Source: Anthostomella pinea (Eukaryota; Ascomycota; Sordariomycetes; Xylariales; Xylariaceae). Taken from it: a stretch of DNA of 64,000 bases. Shown here in pieces: positions 51,694-64,000 of the stretch. Under the pieces are notes generated by a model. That model was given only the letters and a program-made list of their open reading frames with translations. It was not told the origin of the DNA and searched no databases. The stretch's first letter is position 1; the number at the start of each line of letters is the position of its first letter. The translations under genes and the position numbers were made by a program. The stretch lies in NCBI GenBank assembly GCA_963556695.1, contig CAUWAG010000003.1, positions 2,356,001 through 2,420,000 of the forward strand. The letters run 5' to 3'.

Positions 51694-53213
51694 CAAGATG
51701 GGCAAAGAACCAAACGGAGCGGGGCTTAGCTTGGCATTGCATCTCCCCTGACTGGGTGTATGATCTCGGAATCATGCCTGTTTGGCGCGCCCAAATCCAG
51801 ATTTGAATTGCTGCTCGGGCATGCTGAGAGGGTAGCGAGCAGACATATGGCTTCTTGCAGGACATATGCCTGTCTGAGACTGGCCACTGGTTAGCACACT
51901 CTGAGCGTCTGGCACCATGGTTTCAAATAGCCGGACTGCTATGTCTTTCCCTCCTTGGCACAGCAGTTGTGGCACATGTGTACGATCTTCTTCTCATAGT
52001 GAAGTAAGTAGCTTGGATTCGAAGTTCCGCTCCCTACCAGGTGGGGACATCTGCTTGCTGGTTCGATGAGAGCTAGAATTCCAATAACCGGATACAAATC
52101 TGTTGTCCTTCGCCCATTATGTGATCCCGGCTAGACAATTCCACTTCTTCATTATGAAATGCCTAGTTGATAAGGAGGCGATTGGGCCTGACTGAAGTTC
52201 ACAGTGGTGCCACCTTCAACTGACACGTGCTGTCTTCGAGAGTATATGTATCTGCGGTACGGATGATTCGAGCCAGGCGTCCTTATAATAAACCCAGCTT
52301 CTTTATTCGGTCGTTTAATAATAAGAGCGAGGACCAGTCAATACATACATATTTACTTTCACTGCCGTAGTCTCTCACATGTAAACACATCAAATCACAT
52401 GCACGCAACTATCCCAGTCACATTGCCGCGTATCGGGCAACCTCATACCATACCTGCAAAACCACATTCGCTGCTGCCCATCGGCCATGTTGGAAAGTCA
52501 ATAATACCCTCAATATCAAGTATCATCTATCTCTGCACGCTACTCGACACGCTACTCGAGCTCCCCATCCATTCCTTCTCGTCCACCGGGATCGTCGTTT
52601 TTTGGTCCGGTTGACCGCTACTGTAATACCGCATGATCATGATCAAGGAGAAAAAATTCAAGTGCCCTATGCGATGCTCCACCTAATTCCCCAAAGGAAG
52701 AAAAACCATGTCCTTGCCCGCCCATGCCGCACATAACCGGGAACGCCAAGGGGTGCAAAGCCCTGCTGATGGAAAACCAGGTCCTTCCATCCGGTTCTAC
52801 GCTGAAAAGGTAAGTGACAATCGAAAACTGAGATTTTGGGAGACGGTGTCGCTGAGGCTGGGGCTGAACGAGAGACTGATTTCACGAGGTCGAGGATAGA
52901 AGTCTTGTAATGAATCAATGGCCTCGCAAATAAGGGAGCAGGGGGCCAGTGCCCCCTAAGCCAGTAGTACGCATGCCATGGGCGGGCAGCGGCAGACTAC
53001 AGAGCGGAACACTATCTAACCCAGGTTGGAAGCCCCTCGAGGACTAGGCATGTCGTCATACGGCAGTGCAAAATGCGACAGCATTCACTTTGTGGGCAGA
53101 GTGGTTCCACGTCCCCTCAAAGTGTTGATGCAGATGACCTCCAAGAAGGCATAGTAGCGATGAATTTGGGGTATCTCAGTAATTCGTAAGAGAACTGTTA
53201 GGTTTGCTGCCTC
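51694..53213. other. Convergent 3' regions of SCM3 and the CK2 alpha gene
   Basis: 1.5 kb with no coding frame I can support on either strand. Contains the 3' UTRs of the two flanking genes. Confidence 0.45.
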
Positions 53214-54749
<1,536 letters not shown>

Positions 54750-56577
54750 GTTTGTCGATTCGTCCACCTGGAGGGGGTGGGGGACGTCGGGGTTCAGCGG
54801 GGGGAGGGCTTCGTCGGGGAGGTAGACTTCGTCGGGTATGTGGACGACGACGTCGGGTGTGCTCTGGAAGCGCCTCGCAAGGGGAATGCAGAGGCTGAGC
54901 ACGAGGATGCCGAGCGCAATCAGGCCTCGCAGTCGAAGACCGGTGAGCTTGGAGAGGCCGTTCTGGAGCAGGCGCGGGCAGAGGCTCAGAAGTGGAAGTG
55001 GGATGTCTTTCGAGACCCGGTCTGTGCGGTCGTGGGCGTGGGCGTGGGCTTTGGCTTTGGCATTTGGCGCCTGAGGCTGAGGAGGGGATGGGGACGTTGA
55101 TTTGGGGCTGCTGGCCCGGTCCCCACTGCCAGCGCCTGGGCCTGGGCTGCCTCGCGCCATCTGGAAGGGACACTGGAAGGCGGGGCACTGCAGTCGGCCG
55201 AACTTCGGTAAACTGCTGGTCGTGGGTACAGTACGTGTAGACCGTGTTCTCGTATGCGCACACAGTACTCTATACGTGCGTATCTTTCACTGTCGTTGTT
55301 CTATACGGCGGCCTTCTCCAAAGTGCCGAAAGTCAGTGTATAATGCTGGTTAGATTTCTTCCAATCTCTGCTGGGGGCGCTGAACAGTATTTATCGCCAC
55401 ATACGCTGATCTGGCAACAACGCTTGGAAGCTGGGCACGCTGGGGATTCCCACCTTCAAGTTTCAACACTTCCTTCGCTCCACCGAATGATGGCGCGTCG
55501 GCATTGGCGGCCAGCATGATGATCCTTGGGTGTTCTATTTCGAGCTGCCGACTAGCCATTCACGTCGCCCTCGCAGCCTCGAGAGCGAATTCAGCCTGTG
55601 GCCTGATTCCTACCTAGCTATCATGTGTCTCGCGTACTGCGATCTTATAGTTATTCGAAAGAACGCAACCCACGGTTAGCCATGTAACAAGTCTGTGCGG
55701 GTAGCTAGGAATAAAAGCCCAATATGAATTTGAACACGAATTTGAACAAGAAGTCTCCATCACGGGACCAACACATATCATTGATTGATCGCGAAATATG
55801 AGAATAGCAATAGTCCCATTAAAGGCTCTGTACTGTCATACGGCGTATCATAGTCCTCCACCGGGTTTCATGTGTTTGCATCCGGGTACAGAGGCCCAGG
55901 CACCGACTTCATCACTCCTTCGACCCAGATGGGCATGATCCACCTGATCCAGATCTTCAGTTCTGACGTCGTTTTCAGATACAGAAACCGAACATATAAA
56001 GTCTACCTTCGGAGCCGCTTGGCAGCTCCCTCAGGATCCTGCAACTATCTATCTAGTCAGGCCTGATTCGCACATGGCCAACTCGGCATACAACTATACC
56101 AGTACATGAGTCTGGGCAAGCGTAATTAATCGGGTCATAGCAAAGCTTCAGTGCCATGCTAGGTCGGCGCAGTGTGATGCCTCATCAAGTATAATTGACC
56201 TGCTGCTATGTCCGTGTCAGCTATGCTGTCATATTTGGCACAGTACGAATAATAGACGGGGTAGTTGTGTTGTCGCTTTCAGAGAGAAGATTAATAGACT
56301 CGACATGCACTCGCCTTCGAAACCACTATCAAACAGCTAGACTGATATCAAGCGGCTTCTGGCAAGCTTCCGACTAAGGATGACGATACTAAGGTTTTCA
56401 TCATGCGAACACATTGGGCAGGCATCTAGGAAAGATGGAGAAGGGTGAATGCAGAACTGACCTGGATGAACATGGCCATACCTCACATGGTCAACGGCGC
56501 CTTCGGATGGATCGACCAAAAGTCAATAGTGTATTGATGTTCTGTCTTGCAGATTGCCCCCAATGCCCCAAGAGCTC
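54750..56577. other. CK2 alpha 5' region and intergenic sequence
   Basis: 54750-55160 is GC-rich and open in several frames, including the one continuous with CK2 alpha. From about 55300 to 56577 no coding frame can be supported; it includes the 3' side of the DUF3807 gene. Confidence 0.4.
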
Positions 56578-57371
56578 TCAATCATCGTAGGAAATCCGTC
56601 TTCTCTGAGCAGCTGGGTTGGCACCAGCATCGTGTTGCGCGTCGAGTTCGTCGTAGTCCAAGGTGTCCATACCAGCCTCGACGACATCCCAGGTCCTCTT
56701 GCGCAGATCCGGCTTCTTCTCTGGTTGGAATTTCTGGCCCTCTTTCTTCTTCTGTTTCGCCGCCTTCTTCTTCCGGCGTCTGATCTCGGCTTTGGTCAAC
56801 TGCGGCTTCTCGACCTCGATCTCGCCGTCCTCGCTACCATCTGCTGCATCCTCCACTTCGACTTGGGCGTCGGGCAGATCCTCGTCTTCGCCATGCTCCG
56901 TTTTGATGGGTTCGGCAATGAGCTCGGCGGCAGCATCGTCTTTGGCCTCTTGAAGCAACGCAGCCGACTCCGACTTGTGCTTAGCAACCTTGGCTTCGAC
57001 GCGACGCAGGCCCTCGAGTTCGGAGTGTCGGAATATGGCGACTTGCTCGTCTGTCAGTGTCCGTTTGACATCATCTGGATAGTAGCCCAGGCCGTCGTCC
57101 TCGTCCTCCTCTTCATAGTAGTCGAATCTGTCATACTCTTCGTAACATTGCTCGTCGTCGTAGGATTGTTCTGGTCGAAGGAATTGCCCGCCGAAGAGAT
57201 CTATGGCTGCACTGGAGAAATGTGCCTCATGGAACGAGTCGATTTCTGCCTTGCTAGCAGTCAGCATCTGTATGTACGTGAAGAATTGTGCACGAGTTCA
57301 GTAGATTGCAAACGAACCTGGCTGACATCTGGAACCTGAAAAGGCCCAGGAGCATGCAGAGCGGCCGACAT
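56578..57371 (-). CDS. DUF3807-type acidic/basic fungal protein (247 aa)
   Basis: Two exons, 57371-57318 and 57267-56578, joined in phase 0 across a 50-bp GT-AG intron (donor GTTCGT, acceptor ACATACAG). The first exon encodes MSAALHAPGPFQVPDVSQ. The second has KAEIDSFHEAHFSSAAIDLF, an acidic stretch EEEDEDD, then the conserved core GLGYYPDDVKRTLTDEQVAIFRHSELEGLRR, which I take as the DUF3807 signature. Glu-rich sequence and a strongly basic segment (KAEIRRRKKKAAKQKKK, then KRTWDVVEAGMDTLDYDELD) follow. Function is unknown; the basic segment suggests a nuclear protein. The family name is from memory and not checked. Confidence 0.8.
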
Positions 57372-57964
57372 CGAGGCGCAGTGACAGCCTCTGGGTCTGC
57401 GGCCTGGATCGATCTTGGTGGTTTCGGCGGCCTGGAATTGATGACTGAAAAAGCGAAGAGCTCGGGTGGATGTGACAGCTTGGAAATGTGATGCAGCTGG
57501 ATGCGGCCCCACATTAAGATGAACCGTGCCAGCGCGTCGCGACTTCTTTTAGCACTGTGTCAAGAACACCCCCCCTCTACCCCTTTACCTTTTACGCCAG
57601 TGCTGATCCAGAGGTAGGACAAGGTTTATGAGAACCACACATAAAGCATTTAATACCCAATATAATGTTCATGTAGCTGCAAAAGCGTAACTTCGTAAGC
57701 ACTCATGAGCCGTAGTCGTTACTTCGTGAGCTTCATCATGCGGAAAACAACCAACGCCATACATACCACATAGGCCATGAGCCACGGCTCTAGACCATTC
57801 AGCTGGTTTGTACCGACAGTCTTCATAACGGTATCCCGTCTATGCGGACAACGTACGATCCAACGCTGTGCAACTTCCCTTGAACCGAAAGACCAGCGTC
57901 GGCCACATTCGCTACACCCATCCATACGACAAGTGCAATCCAGTCATCATAACTCGATTGCCTC
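57372..57964. other. Spacer between two minus-strand genes
   Basis: Promoter side of the DUF3807 gene and 3' side of the next gene. No gene seen. Confidence 0.4.
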
Positions 57965-58705
57965 TCATGAAGCACTTAACAAGGCCAGAGCGCTCTGGAA
58001 AGCCTTTACAACCTCGGCAACTACGCCGTAAGTTTATAATCAATGAAGAATGGGGGGTTGAACTTACGATGCTTTTTCTTCTGCGAAAGTGATGATTCGG
58101 ACAGGCGGACATGTCTCTCGCGAGTTTGCAATCTGCTCATGTACATCAGCCCTGGTCAGGCCAGTCAGGCGGGGTTCTGACCTTTTGATTGCTCTCTCGT
58201 TGTCATGGCTAGAAGAAGCCGAAGCCCATACGTTGAAGTACTGGTGTCAAAGATCAACTGGATGCCCAGTTCTGCAGCCGATGATGAGCTTGCGTACCTT
58301 GACAAGCTGGTCGAATTCCTCGAGGATTTTCTCCTCCTCTGTATCAGCCTGCCTCAGTGCTTCCTCGTACCGGGTTTCGAAGTCGTCCCAGCTGAATGGG
58401 TCCAAGTGGCCGGGGCTCTGCTCAGACTTGTCGCTTCGCCGCTTTTGGGGTTCAGGCGTCCGTGTCTGCCGTTGACGTTCTGGCGCTTTGGGATGACCAG
58501 TATACTGGCTCGGTTCGACTCTCAGAACCTGCGTCCGTGAAGGCGATTGTGGCTGTATATGCAGCCTGACTGTCGCATCTTCCAGAACCCGGGTCGGCTC
58601 CTCCAAGTGAGTCGGGAGCTCCACCTCCATTGATTGATCAGCGTGGTTACCCTCGGGCGTCTGCGGTGCTTTGGCCGGCGATGATGATCTCGGCGTAGTG
58701 GACAT
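57965..58705 (-). CDS. Small conserved fungal protein of unknown function (195 aa)
   Basis: Four exons reconstruct in phase: 58705-58298, 58240-58182, 58132-58068, 58020-57965. Introns are short (57, 49 and 47 bp), with TTGAC- or CTGAT-like branch points and CAG or TAG acceptors. The first 80 residues are Pro/Ser/Thr/Glu-rich and probably disordered. A helical region follows: DPFSWDDFETRYEEALRQAD, EEEKILEEFDQLVK, then YFNVWASASSSHDNERAIKR, LQTRERHVRLSESSLSQKKK and the C-terminus VVKAFQSALALLSAS. The heptad-like pattern suggests a coiled-coil adaptor. I have no named family. It is divergent from ATG14 with a 725-bp gap. Confidence 0.75.
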
Positions 58706-59430
58706 GGTCAGACTCCAGATCCCAACAACCAAGTTTGGAGTTTGTAGTTGGCGGTGCTATCGGTATGCGTACGCCAGAGATTCCGGAGGGCCCAACTAGA
58801 ACACTGTCGGGTCTCTGAGAACCAGCACGATTGGCGGGTGACGTATCTCAGAATGAGTCGGACTGGAAACTGCAGATATAGGGCTTTCCACCCCTGTGTT
58901 GTTTTACTCAGGTACATCCACAAGTTGTCAGAAGACTCAAGCGACGTGGTCAAACTGTCGGCCTGCCTGGCATTAACATCGCAACCCCGAACATCGAAGG
59001 CACAGTGAACCGTAAAAGAGGCGCGTGCGTGGCTGCCCAAGGAGACGTGGCTTGGCAGGCAGCAATGCCACCTCCAGGTTGGGGTAGCCGATAAGGCCGA
59101 TAAGGCAGCCAACCCATGTACCTTTGTACCTGACGTTTGAACCCACTTCAACGTCACAAGGACCCTTCTTCGATGTCGGCTCCCTCTCTTGATCTCTTAA
59201 TGCTGAGATAATACCATTCTTCCGTCTTCCGCCTGGTCAACTCGTCACGAGCCGCTCGTCTCCGACCGGCTGACCAACTGACCAACCAACCCGACAGACA
59301 TGCCGCCCATTTGTTTCCACGACTCGAGGTCTAGCAGCTGGAACCCCGACTGTTTCCCTTAGAAGACCGATCCCAAGCAGCCTCCCCAGGCAGCCAACAC
59401 AGTCATCAATAGATCTCGAAGTCGCCCACA
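58706..59430. promoter_or_regulatory. Divergent upstream region shared with ATG14
   Basis: Separates the starts of the minus-strand gene at 58705 and ATG14 at 59431. No specific motif recognised; short shadow frames only. Confidence 0.45.
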
Positions 59431-61051
59431 ATGAGCTGCGATATCTGCCAGCGGGCGCATCACCCCAAGCGCCTGCCCTTCTTCTGCGCCGTCGATGCGC
59501 GGAATGCGCTATACGAGGGGCGCATCGCAAATGCCAGAATTCTCATGGAGATGGAAGAGCTGGAATCTCGTGTGAACACTCTCCTGTTGAACAGCGAATC
59601 GGGTCCTGGCTCTCCCGCAACGAACCGCTCATCGCGAACCTATGTGGAGAACTGTGCTTCGGAGGAGCAGATGGCCAAAGAGAGGACCGAGAGGATCATG
59701 GCAGCCGCAGACAAGCTTCGCGATGAAGTTGCAGCAGCCAAGAAAGAGATCGAAGAAAGGAAGGCTACAATTGCGCGCAAGAAGGCTGACCTTGCGGCCG
59801 CCTCACAGGGAGTTTCTACGCGGCGGAACAGGGAACTTGATGAAATGGGGAAGGTCATCAAGATGACCAGGTATACCTGGGATCGGGAGTACGAGGCTAT
59901 GGCCCAGTACAGAGCCGCGCTGTGTATGGAGGTAGCCAAGCTGTACAGACTACAACGTGTTCGACGCGGAAGCCCCGCACGATTTGAATACAAGATCGGC
60001 GGTATTGATATCATCGATTTACAGAATATGAACAGTGAGTCTCGCCGCCGTCTGTCTACTTACTCGCTCTTGGCTGACTACGTATCATCTAGATGCGCAA
60101 CCCGAAATCATATCGGCATCGCTAGCCCACATCACGCATCTCTTATGGCTTGCTTCACATTATCTAGCTGTGCGGCTCCCGGCGGAAATCACACTACCAC
60201 ACAACGATTATCCCCGTCCTACAATATTCTCTCTGCCTTCATCATACCATCATGGCGATGTCGCCTTCCCCGGCTCGTCACCCTTACCACCTGATCCACG
60301 TAACCGCCAGTTCGCAAATATCCCCCATCCACGACCCCTGTTCCTGGACAAACCCCTATCCACACTCGCCAAGGAAGATACCGCGTCTTATAACATCTTT
60401 CTCGAGGCTGTTTGCCTTCTCGCTTACGATATTGTCTGGCTCTGCCGGACCCAGGGAGTGCCAGTCGGCGACAACGGCAGCAGCTTCGACGACTTTGCCA
60501 GCCTCGGACGGAACCTGTATAACCTTCTGATCAACTCATCTCTCCAGCGCAATCCGCAGCAAATCGCTGACGCACCCGGAAGCCACGGCAATGCCGGTGG
60601 GGGTCCCGATCACGCCGAGCTCGGAAAAGCAGCTCCCCGCATGGGCTGGTACTCGCATGGCACCGTGCACACCTTCCTGGGGAGTGCCGTCGGAAACGAC
60701 CTGACAAGAGGCTTCAAGCTGCCGAACCCGGTCAAGCTCACCGACAAGCTCAAGTCGAAGCTCAACCACGAGAACCCCATTCCAGAGTGGGAGGTCTTGG
60801 AAGATGACGCCTGGGCTCCGGAGGAAGCCGATGAAGGGGTTCTGGTCGGCGGTGCCAGGCCGAAAGCGAGAGCTGGCGAGCGTGGTGCTGGTAATGGTCG
60901 GTTTGGTCTCGAGAGTTACATGAGCGTCAACACCGTTAGGAGCGGTGATAGCGGTGATAATCCTCGTGTACTCGGCGGCGGCCCCAGCAGAGATCGTGAA
61001 AGGGATAAAGAGAAGAGCACGAACGGTTGGACCAAGATCAAGCCTAGATAG
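59431..61051 (+). CDS. ATG14: Autophagy protein 14 (Atg14/Barkor homologue), 520 aa
   Basis: Atg14 directs the Vps34-Vps15-Atg6 complex to the autophagosome formation site. Exons 59431-60034 and 60093-61051, 58-bp intron in phase 1 (donor GTGAGT, branch GGCTGACTA, acceptor TCTAG). The N-terminus carries the conserved cysteine cluster CDICQRAHHPKRLPFFC, then AVDARNALYEGRI. A coiled coil at about residues 75-140 (AAADKLRDEVAAAKKEIEER) would pair with Atg6. The second half has the conserved blocks SASLAHITHLLWLASHYLAV, ITLPHNDYPRPTIF, and EAVCLLAYDIVWLCRTQGV with FASLGRNLYNLLI. The C-terminal 120 residues are low complexity, ending in TKIKPR. ATG6, its partner gene, is 11.4 kb away. Confidence 0.9.
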
Positions 61052-62932
61052 CGAGACTCTGTGATCGACCCCTTCTTCTGAGAATCTGACATTATTTACA
61101 TCACCTCTAAATCTGCTCGTGTCTGTTGATCTCGGTTGTGTACGGAGAGAATGACAGGCCAGAGTCATGTTGCCCTGAGCGCATCGTAACCGTCGTCTCA
61201 TCCACCGCACCCGGGGAGCCGGGCAGTCCATGTATTATTCGTGGTAGGACACTCGAAATGCTGGGGAAAGTCGGTCAGTGCAGTCCATCAACAGTGTGCA
61301 GGATGCCTAAGGCCAAAGGGAGCACAGAGGGGGCCAACCCCGTGCAGCCAGTGCCAGGTGTTTGTTTGCTTGCACCCACCCATCCACCCATCCACCCACC
61401 CCCAGGCAACCAGCAACCAGACCCCAGTGCCGTGAAAGACATATAATTGCCCGGAAGAGCCCAAATTCCCACGCGGAGTATCGACCTACTACACCATAAG
61501 CGGTGAATGGTGTAGTGGTAGTGCCGGCCAGATAACTCCCACTGGGGAATTTCGTAAGCGGGTTCGAGTCATTGTGTGTGCAAGGCGGTTAATGAAGCCG
61601 TCTTAACTCGGGTCAAAGCACATATACGATTCGGATCCGCTGAGCTTTTGCTATTTTTGCGTATGGTTTTTATTTTTATTTTGCGTTTTGATTTATTACT
61701 GGTGTTTTCATCCCATGTCTCCTGTGCATCCCGTGTCACTGTTTACTGCGTTGCGGTGGCCTGGTTTTGCTATCTTAGTGCCTAAGGTGTATTTCACACT
61801 TGCGCACGATTTTCTAAGGCAGACATGATGACCGGAGCCACCGACGTGATGTCTAAACAAGCGAGCCTGCATATCCAGCCGCCACCACGACCGCTCATAG
61901 CGAGAATATAACTTTGACTCTAGCCCGAGGAAGGCAGCCAACCTTGTGGCCGGTGTAGCGATCTTTATGCCGCATATATCATGGTGCATATGGCAACCAG
62001 GCGGGACTGGACTGCAATATTCACCCTTCTCGAGTCGGGCAGGGCCGGATGGGATGCCCTCGCAGTCCGTAGCGCACGGGGCTTGGGAGGACTCCGGCAA
62101 TGATTGCAGACACGACATTCACATATTCAAGTCGGAACCGCATGGGTTGTCAGGTGTTAATGAGATTCGAAGGCGTCTTTCGTATAATAATCCTAGCTGG
62201 ACGGGCTGATATCACGTTCAAGTACTGCTCAGCAATTACGGGCTCCTGCTAGATCTCTGCCAGTTGATATGCAAATTGGTGTTTTCGCCCCCGGAGGTTA
62301 ATTGGCGGGACGTCCCAGCCTGGCCGCGGGTCGGTTTATAAAGCACTGCCGATGGGAAAGGGAGGAATGTGGGCCAGACCACCCAAAGCAATGGGTTACA
62401 CACATTTCGGGATGAATTAGGTCCAAGCTTCGGTACTGACCAGGCAATAATCGCTATGGATTGCGGCTATTTTGCCGTTGGGACTCCGAGCTGCACGTTA
62501 TCACTGTTCAGATAACCCGTGTTGGTCCGGTCTGATATGCTTGACTACCATCAGCCGGAGCATTCCAGGGGAAGGCGGATCCCGCAGTCTGTACCACTTT
62601 CCGACTTCTTCAACATTTCCAAACCCCTAGACCAACACCAACACACATCACACACACACACATCCGCGCGCGCAAACACCTACGCAGCCGTACCCCTACA
62701 AGCCAACACGTGTCTCCTCGACGGATAGAAGGACAAAGAAACGGTGACGTCGAGCGGCCAACAAGATGTTTCGCGTTGCATCTCGATACGACTACTCAAT
62801 TGCGTCTCGGCGCAAACGGAGGACGTTGGAAGATGTCGATATTGTTTGTGTTGGAAGCCGCCCTCCGAGTTGGCAATCGGACGACAGACAAAGGCCACTC
62901 GCGGTGAGTCCACCCTACCGCTATGTCTATAA
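61052..62932. other. Intergenic, no gene supported
   Basis: 1.9 kb with only short frames. A CCACCCA microsatellite-like run lies at 61375-61405 and CA repeats at 62640-62665. A tRNA-like pair of A and B boxes near 61505-61575 does not fold as a tRNA. The LINE copy follows. Confidence 0.4.
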
Positions 62933-62950
62933 TGTTTGTTTGTTTGTTTG

Positions 62951-63017
62951 TTTTGTATTTAACGTGGGGGGTATGTTTGTTTGTTTTGTATTTAACGTGG
63001 GGGGTAGCTCCTCAGTA
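62951..63017. repeat. Tandem duplication of the LINE 3' terminus, period 33 bp
   Basis: TTTTGTATTTAACGTGGGGG starts at 62951 and again at 62984. Copy A has this terminal segment only once. The array is two units of 33 bp, each with a (GTTT)n stretch. Confidence 0.85.
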
Positions 63018-63164
63018 GTGCAGACCACGCCTCCCAGAGCCTCTGCATCACAGGGTTGTGGAGGTCTCAAGAAAATAAGTACAGTCAGTCCCGCTCACGG
63101 GCCCATCCCCGTTGTTGCGGCGGTATGACCTTGGGGTCATCCATCTGGTCCTTCAAGAACAGCT

Positions 63165-64000
63165 ATCTATCGGAGACAGATTGTTGAAAAGAACTTGCTC
63201 TTTTCCACGAATTTTGTCCATTTTGTGCTCCTCTCCCCTAAGTATTATAAACAGGCTGTCCTAGGCGAGTACCTAGGCAATAACCGATTTTTTTTTAGCC
63301 TCTTACAAAAGAAAATATATTGTGGTGTTTTTTTTTTCACCACAATTGCAGTGGTTGTTCGAGTCTGTATGTCCAAAGCGTTCGTGGTATCTGGCAAAGT
63401 CGCCATGTCCAGATCTGGCCGCTAGAAGTCTGTGTAGAGTGCTCCTCTTAAAGGATATAAGGCCTCTTTTAGTTATTGTATGTGAGTATACTTCTTGATA
63501 TTTAGGTTCTGATTGGTCTTTTTACCATTAGTTGAACTCTTTCTTGCCCTTTCTCTTGAGATCTCTCTTGACCCAAGAGATTATAGGAAGGTTTATTGTG
63601 TCTGTTTTTAGCATAGCACCCTCTTTTGCTAATATATCGGCAGCTTCGTTACCATTAATATCTCTGTGTCCAGGAATCCACTTGACGGTCACTCCAGGAG
63701 TGTGTGCTGTGGCGAGTTCTTGGAATCGCAGAAAAATTTTCTGTGATGTCTCGGGTGGAGTCCCATTGAGCCCATCCACCACTGATGTGTTGTCCAGGCA
63801 GACATATAGCTGTTTCTGTGTCCAATTGCCCTGGCTGCTACAAGACCTTGGAGAGCACCATGGACTTCAGCATCCACTACTTCTGCTTGTAAAAGTCTGC
63901 CCCTTCCCCGGTATACTTCTTGTGTAGTGCCGCCTTTCCTGATGGTATAGCCCCATCCAGTGCGGGTTGTGCCTTGATCGTCCAATTGTGATCCATCTGA
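63165..64000 (-). pseudogene. LINE ORF2 remnant, RNase H and Zn tail (copy B)
   Basis: RNase H residues are visible (VKWIPGHRDINGNEAAD, LDNTS-type region) in two frames. A one-base deletion near 63820 in an A-run (GAAAC against GAAAAC in copy A) shifts the frame. After KKEFN come TAA, TGG and a second TAA. The second TAA is at the same position as the TAA of copy A; the first is extra (CAA to TAA). The zinc tail HCNCGEKKTPQYIFFC is kept. It is non-functional and incomplete at its 5' side. Confidence 0.9.

Larger units (their letters stand above)
62933..64000 (-). mobile_element. Tad-like LINE, copy B (inverted, cut by the window edge)
   Basis: Reverse complement of the same element as copy A: the 3' UTR (AGACCTCCACAACCCTGTGA word), GGATGACCCCAAGGTCATAC, RNase H and zinc-tail sequence are all recognisable and nearly identical. 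The poly-(CAAA) tail is at 62933-62960. The 5' part lies beyond 64000, so I cannot say whether it is truncated or find its target-site duplication. Confidence 0.93.

Noticed and set aside
61505..61575. tRNA-like A box (GGTGTAGTGGTAG) and B box (GGGTTCGAGTC)
   Set aside because: The T stem (GCGGG against CATTG) and acceptor stem do not pair, and no convincing anticodon arm forms. At most a tRNA-derived relic.

Overview
The window is nuclear DNA of a filamentous ascomycete (Pezizomycotina, most likely a sordariomycete; I cannot name the genus). The grounds are short GT-AG introns with CTRAC-type branch points, single-copy fungal housekeeping genes (ATG6, ATG14, SCM3, casein kinase 2 alpha), fungus-specific families (CFEM receptor, DUF6604, DUF3807, highly reducing PKS, CYP505), Fot1/pogo and Tc1 transposons, and decayed repeats whose stop codons mostly fit C-to-T changes at CpA, the pattern of repeat-induced point mutation (RIP). 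No sequence search was run; family names come from reading the proteins.

Layout. 1-5 kb: an IQ-motif protein gene. 5-8.3 kb: a TA-flanked fold-back element with a solo LTR nested inside it, then a 5'-truncated Tad-like LINE with a perfect target-site duplication. 10-14 kb: two intact genes, a SAS4-domain chromatin protein and a small secreted cysteine-rich protein. 15-33.7 kb: a gene graveyard holding a broken MFS transporter, a broken branchpoint-binding protein (SF1/BBP) paralogue lying between two 1.94-kb pogo-like transposons, a broken CYP505-type P450 reductase half, an apparently intact nine-exon CFEM receptor, a broken highly reducing PKS (ER-KR-ACP end), and a third pogo-like transposon whose end lies one base past the stop codon of an iron-dependent alcohol dehydrogenase gene.

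33.7-44 kb: alcohol dehydrogenase, a large conserved membrane protein, a DUF6604 gene with two frame breaks, and a three-exon membrane protein gene carrying a single internal TAG. 44.6-45.9 kb: a dead Tc1/mariner element that has lost its catalytic Glu. 46-61 kb: a compact conserved block with ATG6 and SCM3 (divergent), CK2 alpha, a DUF3807 protein, a small conserved fungal protein and ATG14. ATG6 and ATG14 encode two subunits of the same autophagy PI3-kinase complex I. 62.9-64 kb: a second copy of the LINE, inverted, running off the end of the window.

The PKS, CYP505 and MFS remnants within 16 kb look like the remains of a secondary-metabolite cluster eroded in a repeat-rich compartment, while the right third of the window is an ordinary conserved core block.
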